Positions 54,974 to 64,000 of a stretch of DNA of 64,000 bases are shown one piece after another. The stretch covers positions 124,001-188,000 of the forward strand of contig KV918862.1 in NCBI GenBank assembly GCA_002049455.2, written 5' to 3'. Every line of letters starts with the position of its first letter. Positions within the stretch are counted from its first letter, which is position 1. The notes under the pieces are model-generated. The model had not been told where the DNA came from. It worked only from the letters and a program-made list of their open reading frames with translations, and did no database searches. A program made the translations under genes and the position numbers. Origin of the DNA: Porphyra umbilicalis. Taxonomy: Eukaryota; Rhodophyta; Bangiophyceae; Bangiales; Bangiaceae.

Positions 54974-55361
54974 GCCGACCGTCGAGGACCTAGGGAGCCG
55001 CCGCCGGGCTGGGCGACGGGTGTGCGCAAGCGTGACAAGGGACCCAAAGCAACATAAACGAGACGCGGGGTACGATCACCCGGCGCGTCGGGTGGCGCCA
55101 GACGCACGGCAGAGGCGGGCGCGTGCGCGCCCCTGTCGTGACGCGCCCCTGTCGTGACGCGCCGCCGATCGACGCACCCTTTGGGCAGGGCCCGCGGGGG
55201 CACCCGCGCGGCGCACGTGCGGCGAAGCCAACGCCCCATACACACGCATGACCACACCACCGCCCTCGGCTGCCTCCCCATCGCAGCCTCGTCGTTTCCC
55301 GATTGCCCCATCCACCTTTGCCCCAGCTCCTCTCCTCCCAAGCCGCACATTTGCCACCGCC
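54974..55361. other. Convergent 3' region, PAN2 and glutaredoxin
   Basis: Holds both 3' UTRs. A 16-base unit (CGCGCCCCTGTCGTGA) is repeated twice in tandem near 55126-55158. Nothing else is notable. Confidence 0.45.
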
Positions 55362-56353
55362 TCATGCCCCCGCCGGGGGCGCTGGTGGGGGCGTAGCCTC
55401 CCCATACGCGCCCGCGTCGACCAACAGTTGGCGGAGCTCCCCCGACGTGGCCATCCCCTCCACAATGTCCGAGCCGCCGACAAACTCGCCGCCCACGTAC
55501 AGCTGCGGGATGGTCGGCCACGACGAGAAGGCCTTGATGCCCGACCGCAGCGCGTCGTCGACGAGCACATTGTGCGCGCGGTACTCGACGCGCGCGCCGG
55601 CCAGCAGGGAGACGACCTTGTAGGAGAAGCCGCAAGCGGGGGCAGAGGGCAGGCCCTTCATGAAGAGCACCACCTTGTGGGCGTCGAGCTCCTGCAATGG
55701 ACAAAACAGTCGAGGTCAAAGGGACGAGGCAGGCACATTGCCACCGAGAAGCGACCAAACAAGTGATCGAAACGGACACAACAGTCGAGGTGAAAGGGAC
55801 GAGGGAGACACAAAGCCAATAAGATGCGACCAAAAAAGTGATCGAAGAGGTGTCAGAGGATGGTTCGCCTCGTTCGCACCCGTGCACAGGTACACTGCGC
55901 ACAACTAGAGCTACCACGACAGCAGACCATCTGCGGCAAATGCTCACGCACACCCGCGCACGTAGAACCACAACACAACAAAAAAAAACCTTGCCGGCAC
56001 CCCACAGTGCATGCCACACCACCGCCGTCCACTCTCTCACCTACTTCCTTGATGCGCGCCTGGATGTCCCCATCCGCCCCCGCGTCCGCTGACGGCACCG
56101 GCTTGAAGTCGTCGTGCGTCTCCGAGGCAGCCACCGACGACCGCCGGGCGGCACCCGCACCCACCAGCCGCCGCAGCGCAGGCGTCTGCCGCAGGGACGC
56201 CACCGACGGGCGGGCGGCGGCGGCGGGCACGGGGCCGCCCGTCGGGGCCGTCGTCAGCCGGCGAGCCGCCGCTGCTCGCGGCGCGGCGCCCGTCCGTGAC
56301 AGCCGCGCGGCGGCAGCGGCGGCAGAGCGGCCGCCGGCATACATGATGTTCAT
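55362..56353 (-). CDS. CGFS monothiol glutaredoxin, organelle-targeted (two exons, 212 aa)
   Basis: Carries and transfers [2Fe-2S] clusters. Exon 1 is 56353-56045 and exon 2 is 55691-55362; donor GTAGGT, acceptor TTGCAG, phase 0, so the reading IKE-ELDAHKVVLFMKG is seamless. The glutaredoxin fold has K115 (FMKG), the CGFS active site (C123, in PACGFSYKVV), SSWPTIPQLYVGGEFVGG (cis-Pro) and GSDIVEGMATSGEL, all the glutathione/cluster-binding residues. A single domain with an N-terminal extension of about 95 Arg/Ala/Ser-rich residues fits plastid GRXS14 or mitochondrial GRX5 types; plastid seems more likely. A second in-frame ATG three codons downstream is an alternative start. Confidence 0.92.
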
Positions 56354-56464
56354 GGTGCAGAGCCGAGGGCGTGACGACGGGGGGGTGCGGGCCGCGTGCG
56401 TGGCAGGGGACAACGCGCGCGCTGTTCGGGGCGGCGTCGCGTTCGTGGTGGAGGCTAGTGTCTA

Positions 56465-56593
56465 TTGTGCTTCTCACAAAAACTGGATCCGCAACATCCG
56501 CTTCAGCATCATTAACCGCCCCCTGAGCCAATGAAACAGTGATTTTGCAACGGAAGCTGACGCACCGAGGTCCAGTTTTTGTGAGAAGCACAA
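56465..56593. mobile_element. MITE with TA target duplication (129 bp)
   Basis: Perfect 23-bp inverted repeats (TTGTGCTTCTCACAAAAACT at 56465) are flanked by TA (56463-56464 and 56594-56595). The 83-base interior has no coding capacity. It sits about 110 bases upstream of the glutaredoxin start codon, so it may lie in that gene's promoter. Confidence 0.75.
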
Positions 56594-57145
56594 TAGTCTA
56601 CCAACAGCATCATTTGATGCGATTCGCATCAATTGATGCACTTTTTCAACTCTCATTTTCGCGTGCATCCCGTGCTCTGATGCGATTTTTGACGCCGGAA
56701 ACGGACTCAGAGCAGTCTCTTTAGTCATGAGTCGGGTGCATCCCAGCATGAAGAAAACGTGAGCATTGCCGCGTTTTTTCTGCTCGCCCGTAGGTAATTC
56801 CCGCCACTCAATGAACACCCTGACGCCTGTGCTGGTGCCCGCCACGTCGCGCGCCCCCTCCCTTTTTTTGCCCCTACCCCCACCCAGGTGTTTCTTGTGA
56901 CCCGGACGGTACCTCCGGCAGCTCTTTTGTGGGCATCGCGGCCCGTGGCACCACACCCTGCTCCCCATCCCCTGTTCTTCGCTGTGCATTCTGCAGATTT
57001 GGCCCCCCGCGCTCTCCCACGGCTGCCTCACTCTGCACAGCAGACAGCCGCGGCTCCCGCCTGCCCTCCCCGCCACCGGTTGCTTCCCCCCCCGCCCCCC
57101 CCCCGCCCGCCCCCGTGAGCACGTCCTCGTCGTCGGCCTGCCACA
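56594..57145. other. Intergenic region before the piggyBac-like remnant
   Basis: The first 100 bases carry an imperfect repeat of ATTTGATGCGATTCGCATCAATTG-like palindromic sequence near 56609-56640; the rest is C-rich toward 57120. No gene is recognised and no TTAA-flanked terminal repeat of the piggyBac element was found. Confidence 0.35.
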
Positions 57146-59140
57146 ATGACAAGACGCAAACAAGCGGTGGCCTCGACTGCTCCTCGTTCCGGCCCTACCT
57201 CCGTCAAAAAGAGAGCTGCAAAGGCGCGCGCGCCGTGTGCTCCCTCGCAGCCGACCGCTGCGGCCTCTTCGATGCCACACGCTGCCACCTCCTCGACACC
57301 GCCCAGCGCCACACCCGAGATGCCACGTGAAACCCGGCCCCCGCCTGCCGCCGCCCGCTCTCGGTCCCCCGCTGCCGCCGCCGGCGCCGCCGCCGCGCCT
57401 CCTGCCGCTGTCGCCGCCTCTCCGTCTGCCACCGACGCCGCTTCCCCCCCGCCGGTCCGGTCGCAGTTCGTCGGTTGTCGCTCCCCACCCTACGGTCCCC
57501 GCTCCACCCCCGACGGTCGCCGCCCCCGCCCCCCGTCCCGCACTCTCTCCCCCCCCCCCCCGGCGCCGCTTGATGCTGTTTTAACTGCATGCAAGTGGGG
57601 CAAGGCGGCGGATCCCCGCCTGATGGTGGGCGCGTTGGTCCACACCAAGGCCATCAATGTCACGAACTACGCGGAGGCGCCGCGTTTTCTTGGGGCCCAG
57701 GCCAAGACTTCGTTCGTCAGCGTCGAGGTGCTGCAGTTCCTTATGGGCAAGTGCAAGGGGGGGAGGAACAAGACGAACATGCGGGTGAGCTGGTCGTGGC
57801 TCGGTGCCACGAAGGAGAAAGTGTTGGCCAAGAGCACTGTGCTTGCAGGCCCCGCCCTTCCTTCCGAGACGCAAGTCGTGGCAGCGTCACCCGTCACTCA
57901 GGCGTCACAGGCTCTGGTCGGCCCTGGCTCCTCTCCTGCCTGTCCTCCCATAGCTCTCTCACTCCCTCACGCTACGCTCGTGACTCCTGACGGTGTTCCA
58001 GATGCGGGGGGGGAGGGGGCACCGCGTTGCCCAGCAACGGCCGCGTTTCTTTTGCCCCCGTCTGTTACGGCGCACGGGGTGACCTGACGGCTGGCGTCGT
58101 CAACGAACCGGTCGGCGGGCCTGTGCCTCGTCAGGCCTGGTCCGTACGAACAATCACCGGAGAGCTGATATACGAGGATGGGGACTTGTTGGGGCCGGGG
58201 CAGTCGTGAAAGCCGTACGAATACTTCATGACAATGTTTCCAATGACGCAGCTGGCGTTGATGGTGCGTCTCACCTCCGACAAGCTCGAGACCCGCGGCA
58301 TGCGTCCGACCACCGCGGGCGACCTGCTGAAGTTCATTGGCGTGACCGCACTGGCGACGCGGTACGACATTAGCGCCCGGACGGACCTATGGGCAACGGT
58401 AGCGTGCAGCAAGTACATGCTGGCGACCGCCTTCGGTTTGCGCACGGGCATGCCGCGCGCCAGGTTTGATGCCCTGTGGTCGTCCGTGGCCTTCAGCAAG
58501 CAGGTCGTTGATGGGGGCGACTCGGAGGAGAGCAGGTGGCAGCTGATTGACGACTTCGTGTCCAACATCAACCTCCATCGGTCGGCGTGGGTGACGCCGA
58601 GCGACATAATTTGCGTGGAAGAACCCATGTCCAAATGGTACGGCCAAGGTAAATATTTGGATCCTGAAGAGCCTGCCAATGTACGTTGCAATTGATCGCA
58701 AACCTGACAATGGGTGCGAAGTACAAAATGCGGCGTGCGGTCGGAGCGGACTTATGCTGCGGCTGAGCATCGTGACGACAGCCGAGCACCGACAGGGAGC
58801 CGCCACGACCGAAGATGGCGACCTACCGCACGGTACGATCGTGCTGAAGCACCTGGTCGCCCCGTGGGCAGACATGGAGCGCATAGTGTGGGCCGACTCA
58901 TACTTCGCCAGTGAGACGGCGGCTCTTCAGCTGTTGGGCATGGGGCTGCGCTTCATTAGGGTCGTCAAGACCGCGACGCGAGGGTACCCGATCGTCGGCG
59001 GTTCTGCCATCGCGCTTCTTTGGATGCTTTCAGGCGATTTGGGGGCGACACAGTGTGGTGCCCCCACGAAACCGCAGCCTACGACTTGGAATGGCCTTTC
59101 GGGGATCTGGCGACACAATTATTCGGTTCAGATGGCATGA
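57146..59140 (+). pseudogene. piggyBac-like transposase, broken
   Basis: Part 1 (57146-58087) is a long Ala/Pro/Ser-rich head followed by a globular domain (DPRLMVGALVHTKAINVTNY; RVSWSWLGATKEKVLAKSTV). Part 2, in another frame after a G run near 58008, continues to 58695 with one in-frame TGA at 58207 and carries the piggyBac core (MTMFPMTQLALMVRLTSDKL; TDLWATVACSKYMLATAFGL). Part 3 (from about 58670, frame changed again) has MYVAIDRKPDNGCEVQNAAC and IVWADSYFASETAALQLLGM. The first catalytic Asp of the family is replaced by Glu (ICVEEPMSKWYG), while the second Asp is present (WADSYF). The C-terminal third with the last Asp and zinc-binding tail is missing. It is inactive. Confidence 0.7.
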
Positions 59141-60010
59141 CCAACGGCTAAGACAACGAGAATCAAGCTCACACGGCCAAGTCCCAGGCTTGTGTATCAC
59201 TGTAATGATGCAATTTCACAAATTCAGAAGGGGCCTCGCCCCCGGTGCACTCAGGCGAGATCACTGTCAGCACGGGATGGTGAGGACAGCGGCAGACCGG
59301 CCTTGGCGTCCGAGGTTGATCTGGACGCCAGGCTTTGTGCGGATTGCCGGCATCTTGCAACGCAAATCGACAGCTGATTGGCTGGCTTCGCCCGGCCGTG
59401 CAAGGCTGCCCCAGGACTCTGACAGGGCCAGAAAGGGCTGCGCGAGGCGTTAAAGCGCGGGCACTGTGCCTCGCCAGACAACTCGCAGCTACTCGCAAAC
59501 GCCTTTTTCGCCCACTCCCTGCCCTTCTTCCTCCCCCCCATCCTGCGCCGCCGCCGTCTCTCCCCGCCCCCCCCCCCCCCCCGCCACCGCCCTCGCGGCC
59601 ACTGATCCTGCGGCCGCTACCCGCCCCCCACGTACCCCCCCCCCCCCCACGTACCCCCCCTCCCGGCCACCTACCCCCCGTCCTCCTGTCGTCGCGCCAT
59701 CCGCCCTGCGCTTCGCTGTCTGCGGCTGTAGGATGCACGCCATGCGGTGCGGCTGGGGCGAGCAATCAGGTATGGGGGGATGGGGAGGGGGGCGATGGGG
59801 GGAGGGGTGATTGAGGAGGGGGGGGTCGGCTTGGGCGGTGGGGGTGGCGCAGGGGTTGTCAGGGGCCGGCGGGGGCACGGCGCCAGGGAATGGGGCAGCG
59901 CGGCGGGCGCAGTTTGACTGGGCGTGCGGCGCGCGAACGAGTGGCGAGCCTGAGGCGTGGAGGGAGGCGGTTCTCACCAGCAGATCTTTTAGGGGTGCAA
60001 GGCGCTGTCG
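59141..60010. other. Intergenic stretch with C-rich tandem units
   Basis: Around 59570-59700 long C runs alternate with ACGTAC and ACCTAC, giving three or four imperfect units of about 15-20 bases; G-rich sequence follows at 59770-59840. No gag-like frame or LTR precedes the retroelement. Confidence 0.4.
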
Positions 60011-62887
60011 CGTGATCGGCTGTGTCCATTGACACCGCCGAGGGACGTCATCGCCAAGGAGGTGCAACGACAACGGGACCTCGGGGTCATCGAGCCCTCG
60101 AGTGCCGAGATGGCCTTCCTTGTGGTCCTGGTCCCGAAAAATGACGGGACGATGCGGTTCTGCGTGGATTACCGTCAACTCAACGAGGTGACGGTACGGG
60201 ACGTGTACCCGTTGCCACGTCGGGACGATTGTATTGACTTCCTAGGGGACGCCAAGGTGCTTTCGACGCTCGACTGCAACTCGGGGTATTGGCAGGTCCC
60301 TGTGGCGGACGAGGACCGCGACAAGACGGCCTGTTTTTGTCGTGAGGGAGCCTATCGCTACATCTGCCTTCCTTTCGGGTCTGTCTAATTCCCCGGCGAC
60401 CTTCCAGCGGGCCATCAATGAGATCCTCGGGGGACTCAAGTGGAAGAGTTGCCTCGTGTAACTCGATGACATCATCGTCTTCTCGCAGTCGGCGGGGGAA
60501 CACGTGGAACACCTCCGGGAGGTCTTCATGGCGCTGCGTGGCGCGGGCGTCTCCCTCAAGGCAAAGAGGTGCCACTTGTTCCAAGAGGAGGTGTAGTATT
60601 TGGGCCACATCGTGGGCCGGGGGGAGCTGAAGGTGCAAGACAACAACGTCCGCGGACTCAAGGAGGCGTCTCCTTCGCGGTGCAAAAAGGACCTACGTAG
60701 GTTCCTCGGGATGTGTAACGTCTATCGGAGGTTTGTTAAGGACTATGCCCAAGTGCCGCTGCCGTTGGCCGCGATTACGAGTTCTAAGAGGACCGATCGG
60801 TGGGGGACGTTGTCAGACGAGGCCTTGGGGGCATTTGAGGAGCTCAAGAGGCGGCTCAAGGAGGCACCCATCCTCGCTCTACCGCGGTGCCAGGGGGCCT
60901 ACAAATTGGACACGGACCCAAGTGCGGGACAAGTCGGCGCGGTCCTACTACAGGAACAACCCGACCAATCCACGCGGCCCGTGGGCTATTAGAGCCGCTC
61001 ATTCAACGCAGCGGAGCGGAACTACAGCACGACGGAGCGGGAGTGCCTCGCGGTGGTGCAGGCATCCCTCCTACTTCGTTCCTACGTCGAGGGGACTCGC
61101 TTCACGGTACACACGGACCACGCGGCGCTCAAGTGAGTGCTACACATGGAAGGAGCCCACGGGAGGCTCGCGCGGTGGCAGTTGAGGTTGGCGGAGTTTG
61201 ACTTCGTGGTGCAGACGCGGCCGGGTGCGTCACAGCACGCGGCGGAACGATGTCGCGCATCTCAACACCCGCAGGAGACGAGGGGGCGATACCCGACGCG
61301 GTACCCTGTCTGGCTTTGCCCAACTCGTCGGTCGCGTGGCAGTTACCTCCGGAGACAAAGAGGGGGCTCCTATCCCCCCTGACTCTCGCCGAGCTCCTCT
61401 AGGGGCAAGCGGAGGACGGATGGTGCAAGACGGTCCGCGCGGCGATGGACGGCAACGACAAGTCTCGGTTCCGCGAGGACCCGAACGGCCTTTTTGTGCG
61501 CACGGCGCCGTTGGACGGGGCCGCGCAGGTCTACGTGCCGACCCACATGCGCTACGGGGTGATGATGCGGGAACACTACTCGCCGCAAGCCGGGCACCCG
61601 GGGGCGAACAAGATGTACACGTCAATGCGACGGTGATCTTATCAGGAGTCTATGGTGGTGGACGTCTACGCCTTCGTGGCAAACTGCACTCAGTGCGCAA
61701 GGAACCGCGTCGGCAAGCGACGTAAAACGAGTTACCTCGAGAACTTCCCGCCGACGGAGCCGCTGATGGATCTGTGTATGAACCTGCTCGGGCCCCTCCC
61801 CCGGAAGGCGTCGGTGAACGAACACCTGTTGGTCATCGTGGATCGCTTCTCCAAGATGATGCGAGCCATCCCCCTCCAGCGGATCGACGCGGAAACCATC
61901 GCGGCAGCCTTTTTGGACTACTGGGTGGCGGCGTACGGACCCCCAGCTACTGTGCTCTCCGACAACAGCCCCCAGTTCCGCTCTACATCCTTCCAAGGGG
62001 TTTATTCGATCCTCGGGATCTACAACCGATACTCCACGACGTACCACCCCCAGACGAACGGCCCAGTGGAACGTTACAACCGGACTATCGTGGGGCAGGT
62101 GCGGACGTACGTCAAGGACCACCAAGATCGATGGGGCAGGCTGGTGTCGATGCTGACGCTGGCGTACAATAGTCGGCCGCAGCAGAGCACTCGGGTGGCG
62201 CCCCTCGAGTTCGTCACACCCGAGCGGGTGCGGAGTCTCTCCGTGGAGCGTATGGTCGGCTCCCGGACGCCCTAGGAGACGGACGGCAGCCCACGAGCCA
62301 TCCACAAGGTCATTCGGGCGTGGCTACGTAACCTGATCCACAGGGTAAGGCGGTCCTTCACGCTGGCATAACGGCGGTGCAAGAGGAATTACGACGCCCG
62401 CGTGGGGCCTGTGAACAGGGATATCCACGCGGGGGACTGGGTGTTCGTCGATGGCCACGCGCGGACCATGTACAAGCTCGGGACCCGCGCGGCCGGAACG
62501 TACAAGGTGTTGTCCAGCGGAGAAGGCACGTTCTCGTTGGACATCGGCGGGTACCCGGAGACGGTGAGCAGCGACCATGTGACGGCGGCGCCGGGCCCGC
62601 CGGGGGACCCGCACCCGCTTCTGTAGAACCTCGGGGTACCCCAAGTCGTCTTGGTCCCCGAGGGGCATTAACACACGGGCAAGGTGTTCGTCTGGGAGGC
62701 CTTCGTGGGCCATGAAGTCGCAGATGACGGCATGCTGCGCCTGTGGACCCGCTGGTGCGGGTATCACCCTGAAAAGGACACCCTCGAGATTGCCAGCCGG
62801 TTCGACCTACGAAAGGTGCACCAGTATATGCGGCGTGTGGGCCTACGAGTCGAAGAAGCCGGGTCTGTCGTCGACTTCCTTGCCTAA
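60011..62887 (+). mobile_element. Ty3/gypsy-type retrotransposon pol remnant with chromodomain-like tail
   Basis: Order is reverse transcriptase (MRFCVDYRQLNEVTVRDVYP; KVLSTLDCNSGYWQVPV), RNase H ([26 protein letters not shown]), integrase zinc finger (H..H..CTQCARNRVGK near 61690), integrase core (LVIVDRFSKMMRAIPL; VLSDNSPQFRS; TTYHPQTNGPVERYNR), and a C-terminal chromodomain-like block (RLWTRWCGYHPEKDTLEIAS). RT-RNaseH-integrase order defines Ty3/gypsy and the tail suggests a chromovirus. At least ten in-frame stops and some frame changes break it, including one directly before the LDDI of the RT active site and others near 60595, 60990, 61135, 61635, 62273 and 62370. No gag, protease or LTRs are visible in the window. 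Confidence 0.85.
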
Positions 62888-63521
62888 GACAATTCCCATG
62901 CGGGACACGTGCGTTTCAATTTCCAAATCGTGGCCGAATTTCGGTTACGACACGTGTCCCGGTCGGGGCCACGTGGCCGTGGTGGCGACCGTCTCTACCG
63001 CATGGCGGGACGGCGGCCCTTCCCGCGACCCGGGGGCTGGCTAAGGCGATTGGATCGCATGGACGGTCTCGGAGGGCGGGCGGTGGTACGCGATGGCTGA
63101 CCGGCGCGGACCTGTCGGACGTTGGACCACAAGGCGGGATCGGAATTCGGCCTGACGAACAAAGGGCTCTCCCAAGGGTGATATGCAAACGACCCTCGTG
63201 GGGCTTATTGGTCGCTGACGCGCCATATGGCACCGTTGACACTACGAGACCCCCCACACTACGCGCTACAACTACGACTCCCGGGGGTGCTGCCCCCCCA
63301 TCCTGTCATGGCTACCCCCTTTGGTCAACGACGGGCCGACGAAGGCCTACCCCACCCGGGAACGGGCGGATCACGGGGGCGCTGCGCCGGCGGCTCCTCG
63401 TGGTGGACGTCGCGGTCGCGTTTGTGCTGCTGGCGGCGGTTGGCCCCACCGGCGGCCACGCCGACCTCACGAAGGAGAACCGCGCGGGTGTTGCGACGAC
63501 CCACAATTTGTAGCATCTTCC
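62888..63521. other. Region after the retroelement remnant
   Basis: Expected place of a 3' LTR, but no counterpart 5' copy exists in the window to define one. Only short open frames are seen. Confidence 0.35.
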
Positions 63522-64000
63522 TCAAGTGGCGGGGCGGAACCACTGGGCGATCGAGTCGCCGAGGGAAACCACGGTGTGACATAAGCCGGTTACTAAGGTT
63601 CCCATGGTGTAGCCGCGGAGTTCCCCGGGGTCGCAAGCCACCACGCGCGCTAACCCTTGCGGAACGCAATCCGAGAAGATGTGCTCCAGCTGTTCGAAGG
63701 AAACGTCGGGGATGTCACCGTGCTCCACGGGGTCGAACGAGACGATGAAGCTACCCCTGGAGTTACCCACGGAGGGGGCGGCGGACGAGGCAGGCGGCGA
63801 CGGACCCGGAGGAGACGACCCCGCGGCGCCGGTCACCACGCAGGAATCAGGCGGCTCGGTCCCACTCCCGGGGTAACGTGGACTGCGAGCGGCCGAGACG
63901 GCGGCGGCCCGGCCCCTCCGAGCGGGGACGTAGCCACGCGCCTCGAGGATGTCCGCGGTGTAGTGCAAGTCGAAGGGGCGGAGATCCTCGGCGACCTTGG
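63522..64000 (-). CDS. Unrecognised ORF, cut by the window end
   Basis: The minus-strand frame is open from the window edge to a stop at 63522, so its start lies beyond 64000. The piece has a basic segment (HYTADILEARGYVPARRGRA), a Ser/Pro/Gly linker, and a folded-looking part (SFIVSFDPVEHGDIPDVSFE, then QLEHIFSDCVPQGLARVVAC). No domain is recognised. Its position next to a retroelement makes an element gene (gag-like) possible but unproven. Confidence 0.35.
   Translation of the reverse strand, partial: KVAEDLRPFDLHYTADILEARGYVPARRGRAAAVSAARSPRYPGSGTEPPDSCVVTGAAGSSPPGPSPPASSAAPSVGNSRGSFIVSFDPVEHGDIPDVSFEQLEHIFSDCVPQGLARVVACDPGELRGYTMGTLVTGLCHTVVSLGDSIAQWFRPAT

Noticed and set aside
59141-63521. 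LTRs of the Ty3/gypsy remnant
   Set aside because: No matching pair of direct repeats flanks the pol region inside the window.

Overview
The window looks like nuclear DNA of a bangiophycean red alga (Porphyra/Pyropia type). The reasons are a very high GC content with long G and C homopolymers, genes with no introns or one or two short GT-AG introns, proteins inflated by long Ala/Gly/Pro/Arg runs, plastid-type transit peptides, and decayed DNA transposons plus Ty3-type retroelements in between. This is inference from sequence character and gene content; no species marker was seen.

Layout. 1-3290: non-coding GC-rich sequence, one arm of a dispersed repeat, and a 441-bp MITE. 3291-8300: an apparently complete PIF/Harbinger DNA transposon with terminal inverted repeats, a 3-bp target duplication, a DDE transposase and a SAP-domain partner ORF. 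9727-9962: a second MITE. 10253-36026: a gene-rich block holding a ZNHIT2-like HIT zinc-finger protein (+), a polytopic membrane protein (-), a CRT-like plastid transporter (+), an RS-rich nuclear protein (-), a plastid-targeted NUMOD3 protein (-), an F-box protein with an FBXO31/EXECUTER-type domain (-), cytidine deaminase (+), uracil phosphoribosyltransferase (-) and a DEP-domain lipid-kinase-like protein (+). 36427-48992: sparser, with a small C2 protein, a 16-bp minisatellite beside a tRNA-like sequence, a third MITE, a secreted Cys protein, the second arm of the dispersed repeat and a two-finger C2H2 protein. 48993-56353: a very large PAN2 deadenylase subunit converging on a CGFS monothiol glutaredoxin. 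56465-64000: a fourth MITE, a broken piggyBac-like transposase, a stop-riddled Ty3/gypsy pol with a chromodomain-like tail, and an unrecognised ORF running off the window.

How the genes relate. The convergent cytidine deaminase and uracil phosphoribosyltransferase genes are two steps of pyrimidine salvage. The CRT-like carrier, glutaredoxin and NUMOD3 protein all point to plastid physiology. PAN2 and the RS-rich protein belong to RNA metabolism. There are no bacterial-type operons.

Caution. In almost every long gene the homologous reading frame changes at a G or C run of about 7 bases or more. I read these as homopolymer length errors or variants, not real frameshifts, so each such CDS is given as one span with the changes noted.
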